64,000 bases of DNA from a virus: IMG/VR virus record IMGVR_UViG_3300010391_000058, positions 1-64,000 of that record. The stretch is one strand, 5' to 3'. Numbering within the stretch: the first letter of the stretch is position 1; each line of letters begins with the position of its first letter. The position numbers and the translations under genes were made by a program. The notes under the pieces were generated by a model, which worked only from the letters and a program-made list of their open reading frames with translations, made no database searches and had not been told where the DNA came from. Shown here one piece after another: positions 14,471 through 24,329 of this stretch.

Positions 14471-17112
14471 TGAGTGTTCCTCAGAAAATATGGCTTCAAT
14501 TTATTGTTGATGCACAATACCGATCCAGGTGGGTTGATTATAGTGGTGGTATCCCTGTTGTTAAGATATCTTCCCCCCCGGTTTTTTTGCCTCAATTAGC
14601 ACGTGGCTGGAAAGAGGCGCTGATTGCTTTTGGTACAAATATAAAGTACTGGAGTTTGATCAGATCATACAGCCAACCGTTGTTTTTCGTAAATGATGGG
14701 GCTATAATATGCAGGGATGCTATTTACTCAGCAGCAAAAAAGGGCTATGAGGAAGAGTTATACATTTTAATATTGAAGTTAAACCCTGCAACAGGGGTGT
14801 ATGACTTGGAATATAAAGGCCGCCTGGAGTTTTCAAAGCATATTGATATGCCCCGCAAAGGGATAACAGTAAACTCAATTGAAGGAGGTGTATTCTCATA
14901 TCTTACTGCAAATGATAACGTTGACTATGCATTACCCCTTTCTCCTTTAAATCCGGATGTAAACCTTCTTACGATTACCGGGGTAAAGCTGCATGATACA
15001 TTCAGGTATTCAGTTATTGATTTGACAGTAGAAAAGCCATCAGACTTTGATCATCATGCCGTTGCTTATTTAATACCCTTCCCCTTCATTTCAAATGACG
15101 GTGACAGTGTTGGAATTATAAGTGGAAGCCAAAGGTTTGAACAGATTGTTAACTCAGGAACGTTTACTTATTCAATGGTGACAGCTGTTTTAGCAACTTC
15201 GTCTAATTACTTTTTCTCTTCAATAAGACCTGTTACTGTAACTCCAGCAGGAAGGATTTTTGTTTCAAAAAATAATGGTGGTGCAGCCGTTGTAAGTATG
15301 AATATCTGGTTTGAAACATCACTTGGAAACAAGTATCAAGTCCTGCCATTAACAGTTTATCCAGCGGGGAACATAGATGTTGATATTGATATTGCAGCCC
15401 TAGGGCTTAGCATTCCCCTTGCCGCCAATGAAAAACTATTCTTGGTTCATTTGGTAAATTCATTAACCACATTTACCACGTTTGTAACATGGCATTTAAC
15501 CGATGTGTTTTTTTCCTTTGAAACTATAAATCCACCGTCCAATGCCTACAGTTTATCAATAATAGATGTTCATAAGCAGCTAGTATCAGCTATGACCGGG
15601 GGCAGATATACCGGTAACAGTGTTTATTATTCAGCTCACAGGGAAATACAATTTACTTCAACCAATGCGCTGCAGAACTATGCTTTTGAGGTGTATTATG
15701 GATCTTTCCAGACTGTTAACACTGCCGGCATTTATACAATCGTTATTCCAGGGAAGTTGAAAACGTTGCCTAGCAATAATCAGCTATTGATATCCGGGGC
15801 CCCGTCAAATAATGGGATATACACTATCTTGAATGTAGGCCCTTTGGTTGCAGGCTATACAACGATCACAGTGCAGGAGCCAGTGACCAGTGCTACTTTG
15901 GATGGGATAATATCTTCAATACCGGCCCTGGTAATGACTTACCAGGACTTCTTTAACGATGTTGACTGCCTTTCAAAAGAAAACGGCGCTGGTATAGGGA
16001 TGAAGATTGTAAATGATGTTATTTGGATTGAACCAAAAGAAGAGCTATACAAGCCTGATACAGAGATATTTGATATCGGAGAAATAGCAGGATTGAAGCT
16101 TTATTATGCAGATGAATTACTTGCTAATTCACTCCTGACCGGGTATAAATCACAGGATTACCGGCAGCGGAATGGTATCTATGAATTCAATACAACCACT
16201 CTTTTTAAACTGCCTGTTGATTCATTGCAAAGGGAATTGAAAAGAGTTTTGAAGTCCAGGGCAGATTGTTTTGGTATAGAATTCATAAGATCGAATATTT
16301 TCAATAAGCCAACAACCGATATCACAGGTGATAACCAACCGGTTGTTATTGATACAGTTCCTTTTACCGGAACAATGGTTGTAAACTTTTTTGCGACAAA
16401 CCAGACTATGATCATTCCTCTTGGTATTGCTATAAGCACAGGGGATGTTATTGCGGTAACAGGCAGCGGAACAAACGTTGGAACCTGGACTGTTGGGGCC
16501 ACATCAATGATACCTACAGGCATGGTGTTGTTTCTTCTCAGCGGCCCTACAATCGTGGATGAGACGAATGCAACCGTAACCATTACCCTTGTTACCGGAA
16601 AATCACGGATAGTCAACCGTCCTGCATATACAACCCTGGTAGGTGTACTTGATAACACTGTTTACAATACAGAGATATCCCCGCATAAATTAATGCTGAG
16701 ATTCAAGATGTATTTAGCATCACTTCTTTCTCAGTTGTTGGATAAGAAAATTGTATTTCAAAAAGCAGATAAAAACAGTAGCCTGTCAACCACTTTGGCA
16801 GGGGTAACTGTTGCTGAAAGGCAGGATGAGGTTGTTGCTGGCTTGGGTGATCCATTATTTATTCCCAGGTATGCAGAGTTTGTAACACCTGTTCAAATAT
16901 CTTTTGCGAAGGTTATGGCTAATATAGGAACCGGATATGTGAAGGGAACTTTTTACGGTGTGCCGATTTATTTTTTACCAATAGGAGAAATGCAGGCAAA
17001 ACCAGCTATTAATGAGGCACAAACATGGAAGATGTTGCTGGCACCACCTCCATTGAATGATCTGGCAGTTCTGGAAAAGTTGTCAGATGAAGGGCTATTT
17101 ACTAACCATTAA
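14470..17112 (+). CDS. Large distal tail / baseplate protein
   Basis: An 880-residue, beta-rich protein translated directly after the tape measure (TAATG overlap). It has no membrane segment and no recognisable enzyme motif. Repeated Thr/Val/Ile beta stretches (IYTIVIPGKLKTLPSNNQLL, and TFTTFVTWHLTDVFF) suggest stacked beta-sandwich domains. The position after the tape measure is where distal tail and tail-associated hub proteins are encoded. Which of these it is cannot be told from sequence alone. Confidence 0.6.
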   Translation: MSVPQKIWLQFIVDAQYRSRWVDYSGGIPVVKISSPPVFLPQLARGWKEALIAFGTNIKYWSLIRSYSQPLFFVNDGAIICRDAIYSAAKKGYEEELYILILKLNPATGVYDLEYKGRLEFSKHIDMPRKGITVNSIEGGVFSYLTANDNVDYALPLSPLNPDVNLLTITGVKLHDTFRYSVIDLTVEKPSDFDHHAVAYLIPFPFISNDGDSVGIISGSQRFEQIVNSGTFTYSMVTAVLATSSNYFFSSIRPVTVTPAGRIFVSKNNGGAAVVSMNIWFETSLGNKYQVLPLTVYPAGNIDVDIDIAALGLSIPLAANEKLFLVHLVNSLTTFTTFVTWHLTDVFFSFETINPPSNAYSLSIIDVHKQLVSAMTGGRYTGNSVYYSAHREIQFTSTNALQNYAFEVYYGSFQTVNTAGIYTIVIPGKLKTLPSNNQLLISGAPSNNGIYTILNVGPLVAGYTTITVQEPVTSATLDGIISSIPALVMTYQDFFNDVDCLSKENGAGIGMKIVNDVIWIEPKEELYKPDTEIFDIGEIAGLKLYYADELLANSLLTGYKSQDYRQRNGIYEFNTTTLFKLPVDSLQRELKRVLKSRADCFGIEFIRSNIFNKPTTDITGDNQPVVIDTVPFTGTMVVNFFATNQTMIIPLGIAISTGDVIAVTGSGTNVGTWTVGATSMIPTGMVLFLLSGPTIVDETNATVTITLVTGKSRIVNRPAYTTLVGVLDNTVYNTEISPHKLMLRFKMYLASLLSQLLDKKIVFQKADKNSSLSTTLAGVTVAERQDEVVAGLGDPLFIPRYAEFVTPVQISFAKVMANIGTGYVKGTFYGVPIYFLPIGEMQAKPAINEAQTWKMLLAPPPLNDLAVLEKLSDEGLFTNH

Positions 17113-17130
17113 AAAGAGTAATTTTAACAG

Positions 17131-18057
17131 ATGGCAACCATATTTACTTCCATATTAAACACCTTGCATTGGGTGAAGTATAATTTTACCTTGGCTGCCG
17201 GATATCATCATAAGGATATTTATGATGATAACTTTGAAAACAGGGGAAATAGTTATGTATTTGCGGGGGAATATGCACAAAAATGGGAAAAGGCACAGCT
17301 AGTTTTCAACCAGTGTATAACAAAAGATCTGAGCACAATTGATTTGACGGTATATAACAGCAAGGGGGAAGTACATTTTACAGCCCCGATGAACGTTGTT
17401 TCAAACCCGGCTGTTCAACTCCCATACGTTTTAAATACCTACTGGCTGAACATGAGCGCCTATCCGGATGATTATTACCAATGTGTAATGTCCTCTGGTT
17501 CCGGGGAAAATCTGGTAAGGTTAAGGATCAGCGAATGGATTGAGTTGAAGGCTGATCAACCAGGTACATTGTTAGCTAAATATGGTCATAGTACTAATAA
17601 TAAATTCAATACTTATATGACCGATCAGATACCGTTCAGATTTGAAGCGGCACTGCTTGATTGGTATGATGATGATAGCCATGAGGGATATACAAATGAA
17701 ATTGCGGATGTAGAATTGCTGGACGGAATACCGTTACAAAAAAGAATACTGGAAACTAAATTTGTTCCTGATTGGGTTCGAAGGAAACTCATTTATATTT
17801 TAATGCTGAACCGTTGTTATATTGAAGGAACAAGATATAGCCGTACCCCTGAAAATAAGATTGGTATGAAAAAAGTAGTAGGCAGCAACCTTGTCAGCTA
17901 CAGGATTGAAATAAGTAAGGCCGTTAACAGCTATGGCCTTGGAACAGATGAAACAGGCACCGAAGATCAATTGGTAATTACTTATACACTGAATGCTCAG
18001 GCCTTTGGTAGTGGTAATCCGGGAGACGTAATAAACATGGAAGTAATAAATAATTAA
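17131..18057 (+). CDS. Tail tip / baseplate protein
   Basis: A 308-residue soluble mixed protein without clear motif, rich in aromatic residues (YHHKDIYDDNF, ALLDWYDDDSHEGY). It lies 18 bp after the large baseplate protein and two bases before the next tail gene. Likely a structural part of the tail tip. Confidence 0.5.
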   Translation: MATIFTSILNTLHWVKYNFTLAAGYHHKDIYDDNFENRGNSYVFAGEYAQKWEKAQLVFNQCITKDLSTIDLTVYNSKGEVHFTAPMNVVSNPAVQLPYVLNTYWLNMSAYPDDYYQCVMSSGSGENLVRLRISEWIELKADQPGTLLAKYGHSTNNKFNTYMTDQIPFRFEAALLDWYDDDSHEGYTNEIADVELLDGIPLQKRILETKFVPDWVRRKLIYILMLNRCYIEGTRYSRTPENKIGMKKVVGSNLVSYRIEISKAVNSYGLGTDETGTEDQLVITYTLNAQAFGSGNPGDVINMEVINN

Positions 18058-18059
18058 CG

Positions 18060-19433
18060 ATGCCCAATACAGTAACATTCAATATTTCTTCCAATGCTCA
18101 ACCGGGCATGGCAGTTAACCACATGGTATATGCTTTGTATAAGCAAAGCGATCCGGGTGTTATTGTTTACTCACAGGCCTTTGCCCCGCCACATAATGCA
18201 AGGCTTGTAAGCTTCCCTGGTATCGAAAGAACTAACTGGCAGTTCAAATTATTGCAAACATTACCAGACAACGTTACCGTGGTAAGCCAAATGGATTCTT
18301 ATTTCTTTGTACCCGGTGACAATTTCGTTACCTATTATGAGCCGGTGGAAATAGAGATCGGGGTTACACCTGGAACAACGATTGGGGCCAATACATTCAC
18401 CTTTGATGGCAGCGGTGGAACATTCGATTGGCGGGGCCGGAAAGTTTTTGTGGAAAGGGTAGGGCAGGGAACGATGAGCAGGACAACCAGTGTTCTGCAA
18501 TATTCGTGGGATTCTGTCAACGGTATATTCACGTTGCTGGCAGTAGGGGATGAATTTGCCCCCAACGAATTATTCAATGTAGAATTCGGGCTTGTTACTG
18601 ATGCGATATCTGGGGTTCCGGTGGCGAACCTATTCAGTGGAACGATGATCATAACGGGAGCCACAACATTGGTAGCTGGAGATGCCGGCAAGAATATAAT
18701 CATCAAAGGGGCCAGTGTTGGTTTCGATATCACATTGCCTGATATAACGCTTGTTCCGTCCTCAGTTCCTTTTTATTTTGAATCGGGGATCAGCAGCCAT
18801 AAGTGCGTGAGAATAAAAACGGTCATGGGCCAAACTATTGATTGGCTGAAGGGAGCGATCACAGATCTGAAAATAGGAGTATGTGAGGCCCTGGTAATCT
18901 ATAAGGAGCCATCTACGACTAATTGGAGGGTACACCGGGCAGACGGGAATTTCATGCAGGTGGGCCGTATAATCGTTACTGATGCTGATATTTCCGTCCA
19001 AGAGTTCAATGTAATGGAATTGAATGGCGCTACCTATAGCATCACCGGGGCCGGGAGAAGGCTATATGAAGAGTTTGTGCAGAAGCTTCCACCTTCGCAG
19101 GTATGCACCTTTGCTGCCTGGGGAACCGGGGATAATAAGTATAAGTACAGCTATGCCAGCGGGGATAATGCGAAGTTGCCTGATCGCAGGAACCTTTATG
19201 TAAGAAACTCCGATGGTTCTATCTTACCAGGGGTGTATCAAAAAGATGCAGTATATATTGATCCGGCAAAAAACCTATTTGCCACATCAAAGAATGGTGT
19301 TGAGACAGCAACGGGATGGGATAGTAGCCCTGGAGAGATAAATATCCGGCAAGGGTTTACAATTCAATCGGAGGCTGGTGTTACCGAAACAAGGCCCAAA
19401 ACAGTGGTTGTTCGTATGTTTGTATTAGTATAA
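18060..19433 (+). CDS. Tail collar-type tip/fibre protein
   Basis: A 457-residue protein. The first 300 residues are beta-rich. The C-terminal about 110 residues resemble a phage tail-collar domain: LPDRRNLYVRNSDGS, PGVYQKDAV, then GVTETRPKTVVVRMFVLV at the very end. Collar domains cap receptor-binding fibres. It is followed after four bases by the very large fibre gene. Receptor binding is the likely role. Confidence 0.7.
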   Translation: MPNTVTFNISSNAQPGMAVNHMVYALYKQSDPGVIVYSQAFAPPHNARLVSFPGIERTNWQFKLLQTLPDNVTVVSQMDSYFFVPGDNFVTYYEPVEIEIGVTPGTTIGANTFTFDGSGGTFDWRGRKVFVERVGQGTMSRTTSVLQYSWDSVNGIFTLLAVGDEFAPNELFNVEFGLVTDAISGVPVANLFSGTMIITGATTLVAGDAGKNIIIKGASVGFDITLPDITLVPSSVPFYFESGISSHKCVRIKTVMGQTIDWLKGAITDLKIGVCEALVIYKEPSTTNWRVHRADGNFMQVGRIIVTDADISVQEFNVMELNGATYSITGAGRRLYEEFVQKLPPSQVCTFAAWGTGDNKYKYSYASGDNAKLPDRRNLYVRNSDGSILPGVYQKDAVYIDPAKNLFATSKNGVETATGWDSSPGEINIRQGFTIQSEAGVTETRPKTVVVRMFVLV

Positions 19434-19437
19434 ATTA

Positions 19438-22400
19438 ATGAATATGAAAAGATTATTAATTGCAGCACTTTTACTGGTATCAGGTGTATGTTTCGGACAG
19501 AGTGTAATACCTCCATGGGCAAAACCAAATAACAGTTTTGGCACCGTACAAAACGGAATTGCCTTGCAGAGAATTATTCTATTGCCAACAGGATGCGGTA
19601 ATCCGGCCCCGCTTGGCGTTAAAGATTCTGCCATGAAGCAGGGGGCATATTACTTCGATAGTTGCGCTCACCGGCCATGGATATGGGATTCAAAAACAAA
19701 TGTTTGGGATTCTATTCACCTTGGATCAACGGCATCTGGAGGAAGTAATTGGGGCATCCTTGGTAATACCGGAACCAATCCGACAACACACTTTGTTGGA
19801 ACAACTGATTTGCAGGACTTCGTTGGCAGAACAAATAATATTGAAAGGTTCCGGGTGAAAAGTACCGGCAACTTTTGGATGAAGGATACAGCGAAGGTGA
19901 GTAAGATTATGTCGCTACCAATACCAGAGCCCGATTATGAAATTGCAATATTTCCTGATATTCAGAACATGATCGAGCTGCATCAAGCTGATAGTAGAAC
20001 TATGTTTCAATGGCTGAAGGACAGCGCAGTATATTACAACGTTAAGGCAATGATACAGGTGGGAGATATTACGAATAGAAATACTACTGCCGAATGGGAT
20101 ACATTAACCTCTCAGTTAAATCTTATAGCTGCAACTGATATTATTCCATATAGTTTTGCGGTTGGGAACCATGATTATGGGAACGGCTTTACACCCGCCC
20201 CACGGGATGCAACGAATTACAACAATTATCTTGGTGTTGCACACTATACCGGGAAGTCTTTTTATGGAGGTCACTATGGAAGTACTAATGAAAATTTCTG
20301 GATACAATTTAATGCAGGTACGAGAAAATACCTTGTCATGAATTTGGAATTCCTTCCAAGGGATGCAGTTGTTACCTGGGCCGGAGGGATATTGGATTCA
20401 GTTTATACAGCCGATCCAGCAAGGGAGGTCATAATCAATACCCATGCTGTTATTACTACTTATGGGGAGCTTTCTACTGATACCAGCGTTTATACCGGTG
20501 ATACTTATGGGATGAGCGCCGATAATAGCGGTCAGGAGCTTTGGGATAAGCTGATAAAGAAAAAGCCAAATATCAAATGGGTTGTATCGGGGCACTACCT
20601 TATACCGAATGTTTGGCCGAAGTACGGCCTGACAGATCGAATAATTGCAACCGGGGAGAATGGCAACCTGATCAATGCAATCTTTGTCAATTACCAGGAC
20701 GATAGTACAAATGGAGACGGTTATTTTCTCCGTTTGAAATTTCACCCATCATTAGGAACGGTTGATGCAAGATATTATTCATCTGTTAAGAAGGCTGAAG
20801 ATCCACGAATACAGTATTCACCTCCATTTGCTTTGCAAGATCCAGCTATACATGTAATCACTTCGATGGCGGTTAAGGGGGATGCTGCTATCAATGGTGA
20901 CTTTCGGGTTGCTGGAGAGCTTAAAAATGAGAAGCTTTCAAAAGATGGCATTGCTTATACTGGTGATGATCATATTATTAATAATTCGCCAAATCTTTTA
21001 TTCAACTCAGCGCAAGGATTAAGACTTAAAAATCTTAATAAAGATACTGCTACAATTACCATTACAAAAAACCCATTAGATTCAACCAATACTCCTTATA
21101 TAAAATTTGTTTATGGCCCGGCAGGGCAATCATTTCAGATAAGGGGTGGCACTGAGCAAATATTATATGGTGGCTGGAATAATAATATTTTCATGGGGGA
21201 TTCGGCTGGCGCAAAAAATAGAGGCGCAGCCAATTCAGGTTATGGCCCTTTTGCTTTAGCAAGAAATATACAAGGAGACAGAAACTTTGCGGCTGGCCCA
21301 TATTCACAAAATGTTGCAGTTGGGAGTGATAATACCACAGTCGGTACTTATACAATGTTAGGTATTGTGAATGGTGGAGACAATACAGTTATGGGAGATT
21401 ATTCATTGGTTAATGCTACAGGTACAGTAACAGGAAATTCAATTTTTGGAAATGATGCTTGGGGTACTGAAGGAGCTTTAGTTGCCCCTACATGGAATAC
21501 AACTGTTGGTAAAAACATTGCCAGATTTTCCACTGGTTCACCATCATTTAATACTATTGTTGGAGCCAGAAATGCAACAGCTATTCAGGGTAGCCATAAT
21601 CTAATATTAGGGCCAGATTCAGGGAATGGCAGTTTTATATTAGGAGATTATAATGTTTTAATTGGTGGAAATAATGCTGCCGGCATTAATGGTAAGAGTA
21701 AATGGATTCAAATTTCAGATTGTTTTGGAAATATCCGGGCCGTTTGTGATAGTGTAGGTAATTGGGGTATTGGCACGGTTACGCCAACTACATTGCTTCA
21801 TGTGAATGGCGCAAACGGATTCAGATATGTTGATGGTAACCAGGGAGCAGGGAAAATATTGCAATCTGATGCAAATGGTGTCGGAAGTTGGCAAGCTGCT
21901 GCAGGTGGAGCGCCCGGTGGAAGTAATAAACAGGTACAGTTTAATAACAGCAGTGCTTTTGGCGGGGCTACGGGCTTTGAATACCAAGTTGGAGCATCCC
22001 CTAATGTTTTGATCCAGGCTCAAAATGCTGCATATACACCTTTGCAATTGAAGATGGCTGCAAGTCATAGCGGTAGTTCTTTTGAAATTGTAACCTCAAC
22101 GGGAACTCCCGTGGTTTCAGTAGATGCAAATGGAACGATAACCGCAAATGGTGTTATCATGGGTCAATATGGAGGTGCCAAAGGTTTTTCTCTTACTTCG
22201 CCCAATGATTTATATTTTGATGCAGGTGTAAGTCATGACGTTCATATTGTAATGGGAACACAGGGGGCACACTATTATTCCAATGGAGGTGTAACAACTA
22301 TCATTAGAAATCAATATGGTGGAAACAGTGCTGATTTTGAAATGGGAAGCAATTTACAGATAACTCCAAGTACAGGATATACAGGAATAGGCGCTGGTGG

Positions 22401-22767
22401 AACAAAAGATTATTTAAAAGTAATGACAGGTGGTAATATCGGTGCAGGAGTTACAACCCCAACATCTATATTACATACAACCTCTTTTGCAACAGGATAT
22501 GTAGCAAAGACAGCTAATTATACGGCAACAATTTCTGATTACACCATTAATTGTACCAGCGGCACATTTACTGTCACATTGCCAACAGCGGTTAGCATTA
22601 CGGGTAGAATCTATGTGATAAAGAATACCGGTGCCGGTACAATAACCATTGCAACAACTTCATCTCAGACAATAGACGGGGCAACAACAAAGACATTGAA
22701 TACGCAGTATTCAGGCTACCAGGTACAGTCAGATGGAGCTAATTGGATAATCATTTCAACTTTTTAA
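19438..22767 (+). CDS. Giant tail fibre with signal peptide and calcineurin-like phosphoesterase domain
   Basis: A 1,109-residue protein. It begins with a typical signal peptide (MKRLLIAALLLVSGVCFG, cleavage before QSVIPP). Residues about 168-455 are a calcineurin-type metallophosphoesterase with all motifs: FPDIQN (D174), VGDITN (D210), VGNHDY (N244, H245, D246), NTHAV (H336) and SGHYL (H386). The rest is fibre: head-domain-like repeats (SGYGPFALARN..., NTTVGTYTM), an intramolecular linker (GGSNKQVQFNNSSAFGGATG) and a beta C-terminal knob. It probably binds and processes a surface polymer or nucleotide-linked phosphate. The signal peptide on a virion protein is unusual. Confidence 0.8.
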   Translation: MNMKRLLIAALLLVSGVCFGQSVIPPWAKPNNSFGTVQNGIALQRIILLPTGCGNPAPLGVKDSAMKQGAYYFDSCAHRPWIWDSKTNVWDSIHLGSTASGGSNWGILGNTGTNPTTHFVGTTDLQDFVGRTNNIERFRVKSTGNFWMKDTAKVSKIMSLPIPEPDYEIAIFPDIQNMIELHQADSRTMFQWLKDSAVYYNVKAMIQVGDITNRNTTAEWDTLTSQLNLIAATDIIPYSFAVGNHDYGNGFTPAPRDATNYNNYLGVAHYTGKSFYGGHYGSTNENFWIQFNAGTRKYLVMNLEFLPRDAVVTWAGGILDSVYTADPAREVIINTHAVITTYGELSTDTSVYTGDTYGMSADNSGQELWDKLIKKKPNIKWVVSGHYLIPNVWPKYGLTDRIIATGENGNLINAIFVNYQDDSTNGDGYFLRLKFHPSLGTVDARYYSSVKKAEDPRIQYSPPFALQDPAIHVITSMAVKGDAAINGDFRVAGELKNEKLSKDGIAYTGDDHIINNSPNLLFNSAQGLRLKNLNKDTATITITKNPLDSTNTPYIKFVYGPAGQSFQIRGGTEQILYGGWNNNIFMGDSAGAKNRGAANSGYGPFALARNIQGDRNFAAGPYSQNVAVGSDNTTVGTYTMLGIVNGGDNTVMGDYSLVNATGTVTGNSIFGNDAWGTEGALVAPTWNTTVGKNIARFSTGSPSFNTIVGARNATAIQGSHNLILGPDSGNGSFILGDYNVLIGGNNAAGINGKSKWIQISDCFGNIRAVCDSVGNWGIGTVTPTTLLHVNGANGFRYVDGNQGAGKILQSDANGVGSWQAAAGGAPGGSNKQVQFNNSSAFGGATGFEYQVGASPNVLIQAQNAAYTPLQLKMAASHSGSSFEIVTSTGTPVVSVDANGTITANGVIMGQYGGAKGFSLTSPNDLYFDAGVSHDVHIVMGTQGAHYYSNGGVTTIIRNQYGGNSADFEMGSNLQITPSTGYTGIGAGGTKDYLKVMTGGNIGAGVTTPTSILHTTSFATGYVAKTANYTATISDYTINCTSGTFTVTLPTAVSITGRIYVIKNTGAGTITIATTSSQTIDGATTKTLNTQYSGYQVQSDGANWIIISTF

Positions 22768-22769
22768 TT

Positions 22770-23069
22770 ATGCAAAACTTTGTAAAACAGGTAAGCACAG
22801 CAACGAGTGGAACGGTAACTATGCCGGACACGAAACAAGATGTTGTTTTAATTCATGATGCAGAAAGTTTGGCGGAAACGCTGACCATGGCTTTTCCGGC
22901 AAACCCGGTGGATGGACAGAGGGTTGTTATTGCCTCAACTCTTGGAGTAACAGAATTGACACTTTCTTCTGCACTTACTATTGTTGGAGGGCTTTCAGTT
23001 ATTGCAGCAGGAGGTTGCGCCGGGTATATCTATGAGGCGGGTCAAAATAAGTGGTTTAAGATTTCATAA
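22770..23069 (+). CDS. Small fibre-tip or fibre-associated beta protein
   Basis: A 99-residue protein from the ATG at 22770, directly after the fibre stop; the longer in-frame start at 22743 would overlap the fibre gene. It is a single beta domain (TVTMPDTKQDVVLIHDAESL) ending GYIYEAGQNKWFKIS, the same kind of ending as the fibre knob and the 6799-7233 protein. Probably a fibre cap, attached lectin-like subunit or fibre chaperone. Confidence 0.55.
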   Translation: MQNFVKQVSTATSGTVTMPDTKQDVVLIHDAESLAETLTMAFPANPVDGQRVVIASTLGVTELTLSSALTIVGGLSVIAAGGCAGYIYEAGQNKWFKIS

Positions 23070-23095
23070 AGAATAACGTACTATGTAATTCAATA

Positions 23096-23458
23096 ATGAA
23101 AAGCTTTTTACATATCGCTGTATTGTTATTCTTTTTTTCTTTTACTGTCTCCGGGCAGCAAGGAGAAAACACGGTAACGATGAAGGAGTATATTGACAAG
23201 CAGGTGGATATGCTTTTAAAAATATCCGATATCAGATATGATAATATTGAAAGTAATGTTAGAACAGCAAACTCAGCAATGGATAAAAGAATGGATGGGG
23301 TTAATGAGTTCCGAGCACAGCTAAAAGATCAGGTTGCTACATTTCCAACCAGAAAAGAATTGTGGGGATACCTGGTTGCGGTTATTACTACCATGATTGC
23401 AATTATGAATTTTCTTCAAAAGAAAAAAGAAACAGAAAAAACCAAAGCTCATGAATAA
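23096..23458 (+). CDS. Secreted/anchored lysis-module protein
   Basis: A 120-residue protein with an N-terminal signal-like segment (SFLHIAVLLFFFSFTVSG), a helical middle (NIESNVRTANSAMDKRMDGV) and a C-terminal membrane segment (LWGYLVAVITTMIAIMNFL) followed by a basic tail. This arrangement suits a protein spanning or lining the periplasm, such as a spanin- or holin-related factor. The end overlaps the next gene by eight bases. Confidence 0.5.
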   Translation: MKSFLHIAVLLFFFSFTVSGQQGENTVTMKEYIDKQVDMLLKISDIRYDNIESNVRTANSAMDKRMDGVNEFRAQLKDQVATFPTRKELWGYLVAVITTMIAIMNFLQKKKETEKTKAHE

Positions 23459-23936
23459 AGAATCAATCATTGTAATAATTCTTGGCCTGATCGGGGTCGC
23501 TTATGGCTGTTTGAGAAAGATGGGGAAGCTTCAGGCTGAAGCTGATAGCGCCAATGTAAAGTTCAACCGGAAGATATATTGGACGAAAGACCGGATTTCA
23601 ATTATCAGCTCTGTATTATCAGTTGCGATCTGGTATGCCATATTCGGTGAATGGGCTAAGAAGTACCCAGGGATCATTGATATCAAAAGAACGCTGTTTG
23701 TGGTAGCAGGATATTCCGGAACCTCAATAATCCAGGATGCTTTTGATGGCTTCACCCAAAGCGCAAAAAAGTATATCCGGAGCTATGTAGATGTAAAGAC
23801 AAACACAGCTGATATGATGACAGGGGTATCGAAGGCAGCGCCGATTGATAAGGTAATTGAGAAGGGCAATGAAATTACAGGGGCAGACGTAACGAAGGCC
23901 CCGCCTGCTCCAAAAGATGTAGAAACGAAACCTTAA
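23451..23936 (+). CDS. Holin-like membrane protein
   Basis: A 161-residue protein with three likely membrane segments: residues 5-20 (SIIVIILGLIGVAYG), about 50-68 (IISSVLSVAIWYAIFG) and about 78-95 (TLFVVAGYSGTSII). A soluble, charged tail ends in proline-rich sequence (APPAPKDVETKP). Position in the cassette before the endolysin fits a holin of class I shape. Confidence 0.5.
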   Translation: MNKESIIVIILGLIGVAYGCLRKMGKLQAEADSANVKFNRKIYWTKDRISIISSVLSVAIWYAIFGEWAKKYPGIIDIKRTLFVVAGYSGTSIIQDAFDGFTQSAKKYIRSYVDVKTNTADMMTGVSKAAPIDKVIEKGNEITGADVTKAPPAPKDVETKP

Positions 23937-23939
23937 CCG

Positions 23940-24110
23940 ATGGAGACAACGAAGCAACAATGGTTGGAGCACTTGATGAAACTAAAAGAGTATGAAAAGG
24001 AATTATATATATGGTTAAAAAAACGAATGAAAAAGGCTGGAGAGGTAATAGTTATTGATGAAAGCAATACGCCTCCGCTGCCTCCAAAATCACCGATAGA
24101 AACAAAATAG
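23940..24110 (+). CDS. Short charged protein of the lysis cassette
   Basis: A 56-residue ORF (METTKQQWLEHLMKLKEY...) ending in a proline-rich tail (NTPPLPPKSPIETK) and a TAG stop. It starts three bases after the holin-like gene and uses the same strand and spacing as its neighbours. The basic amphipathic helix followed by a proline tail echoes the previous protein's end. Function unknown. Confidence 0.5.
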   Translation: METTKQQWLEHLMKLKEYEKELYIWLKKRMKKAGEVIVIDESNTPPLPPKSPIETK

Positions 24111-24131
24111 TTAACCTTAAACCTAAATGTC

Positions 24132-24323
24132 ATGGCACGCAATCTGTATGTAGTAAAATTCAATGAGACAACGGATCTATTCATGATTCATTACGATCCG
24201 AATTATTCTCTTTGTGAGTGGGGTGGCCCCAATCACCCGGACGTAATGACCTGGGAAACGCTGGCTGCAGCTCAGCAGGTGGCCGCATCAATTAACGGAG
24301 GCACAGTAGGCACTCCAAAATAA
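24132..24323 (+). CDS. Small conserved-looking hypothetical protein
   Basis: A 63-residue soluble protein (MARNLYVVKFNETTDLFMIHYDPNYSLCEW). It has tryptophan and histidine residues in a compact beta-then-helix pattern and an Ala-rich helix near the end (AAAQQVAASINGG). It is the only member of the cassette without membrane segment or long coil. Unknown role. Confidence 0.5.
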   Translation: MARNLYVVKFNETTDLFMIHYDPNYSLCEWGGPNHPDVMTWETLAAAQQVAASINGGTVGTPK

Positions 24324-24329
24324 TATTGA

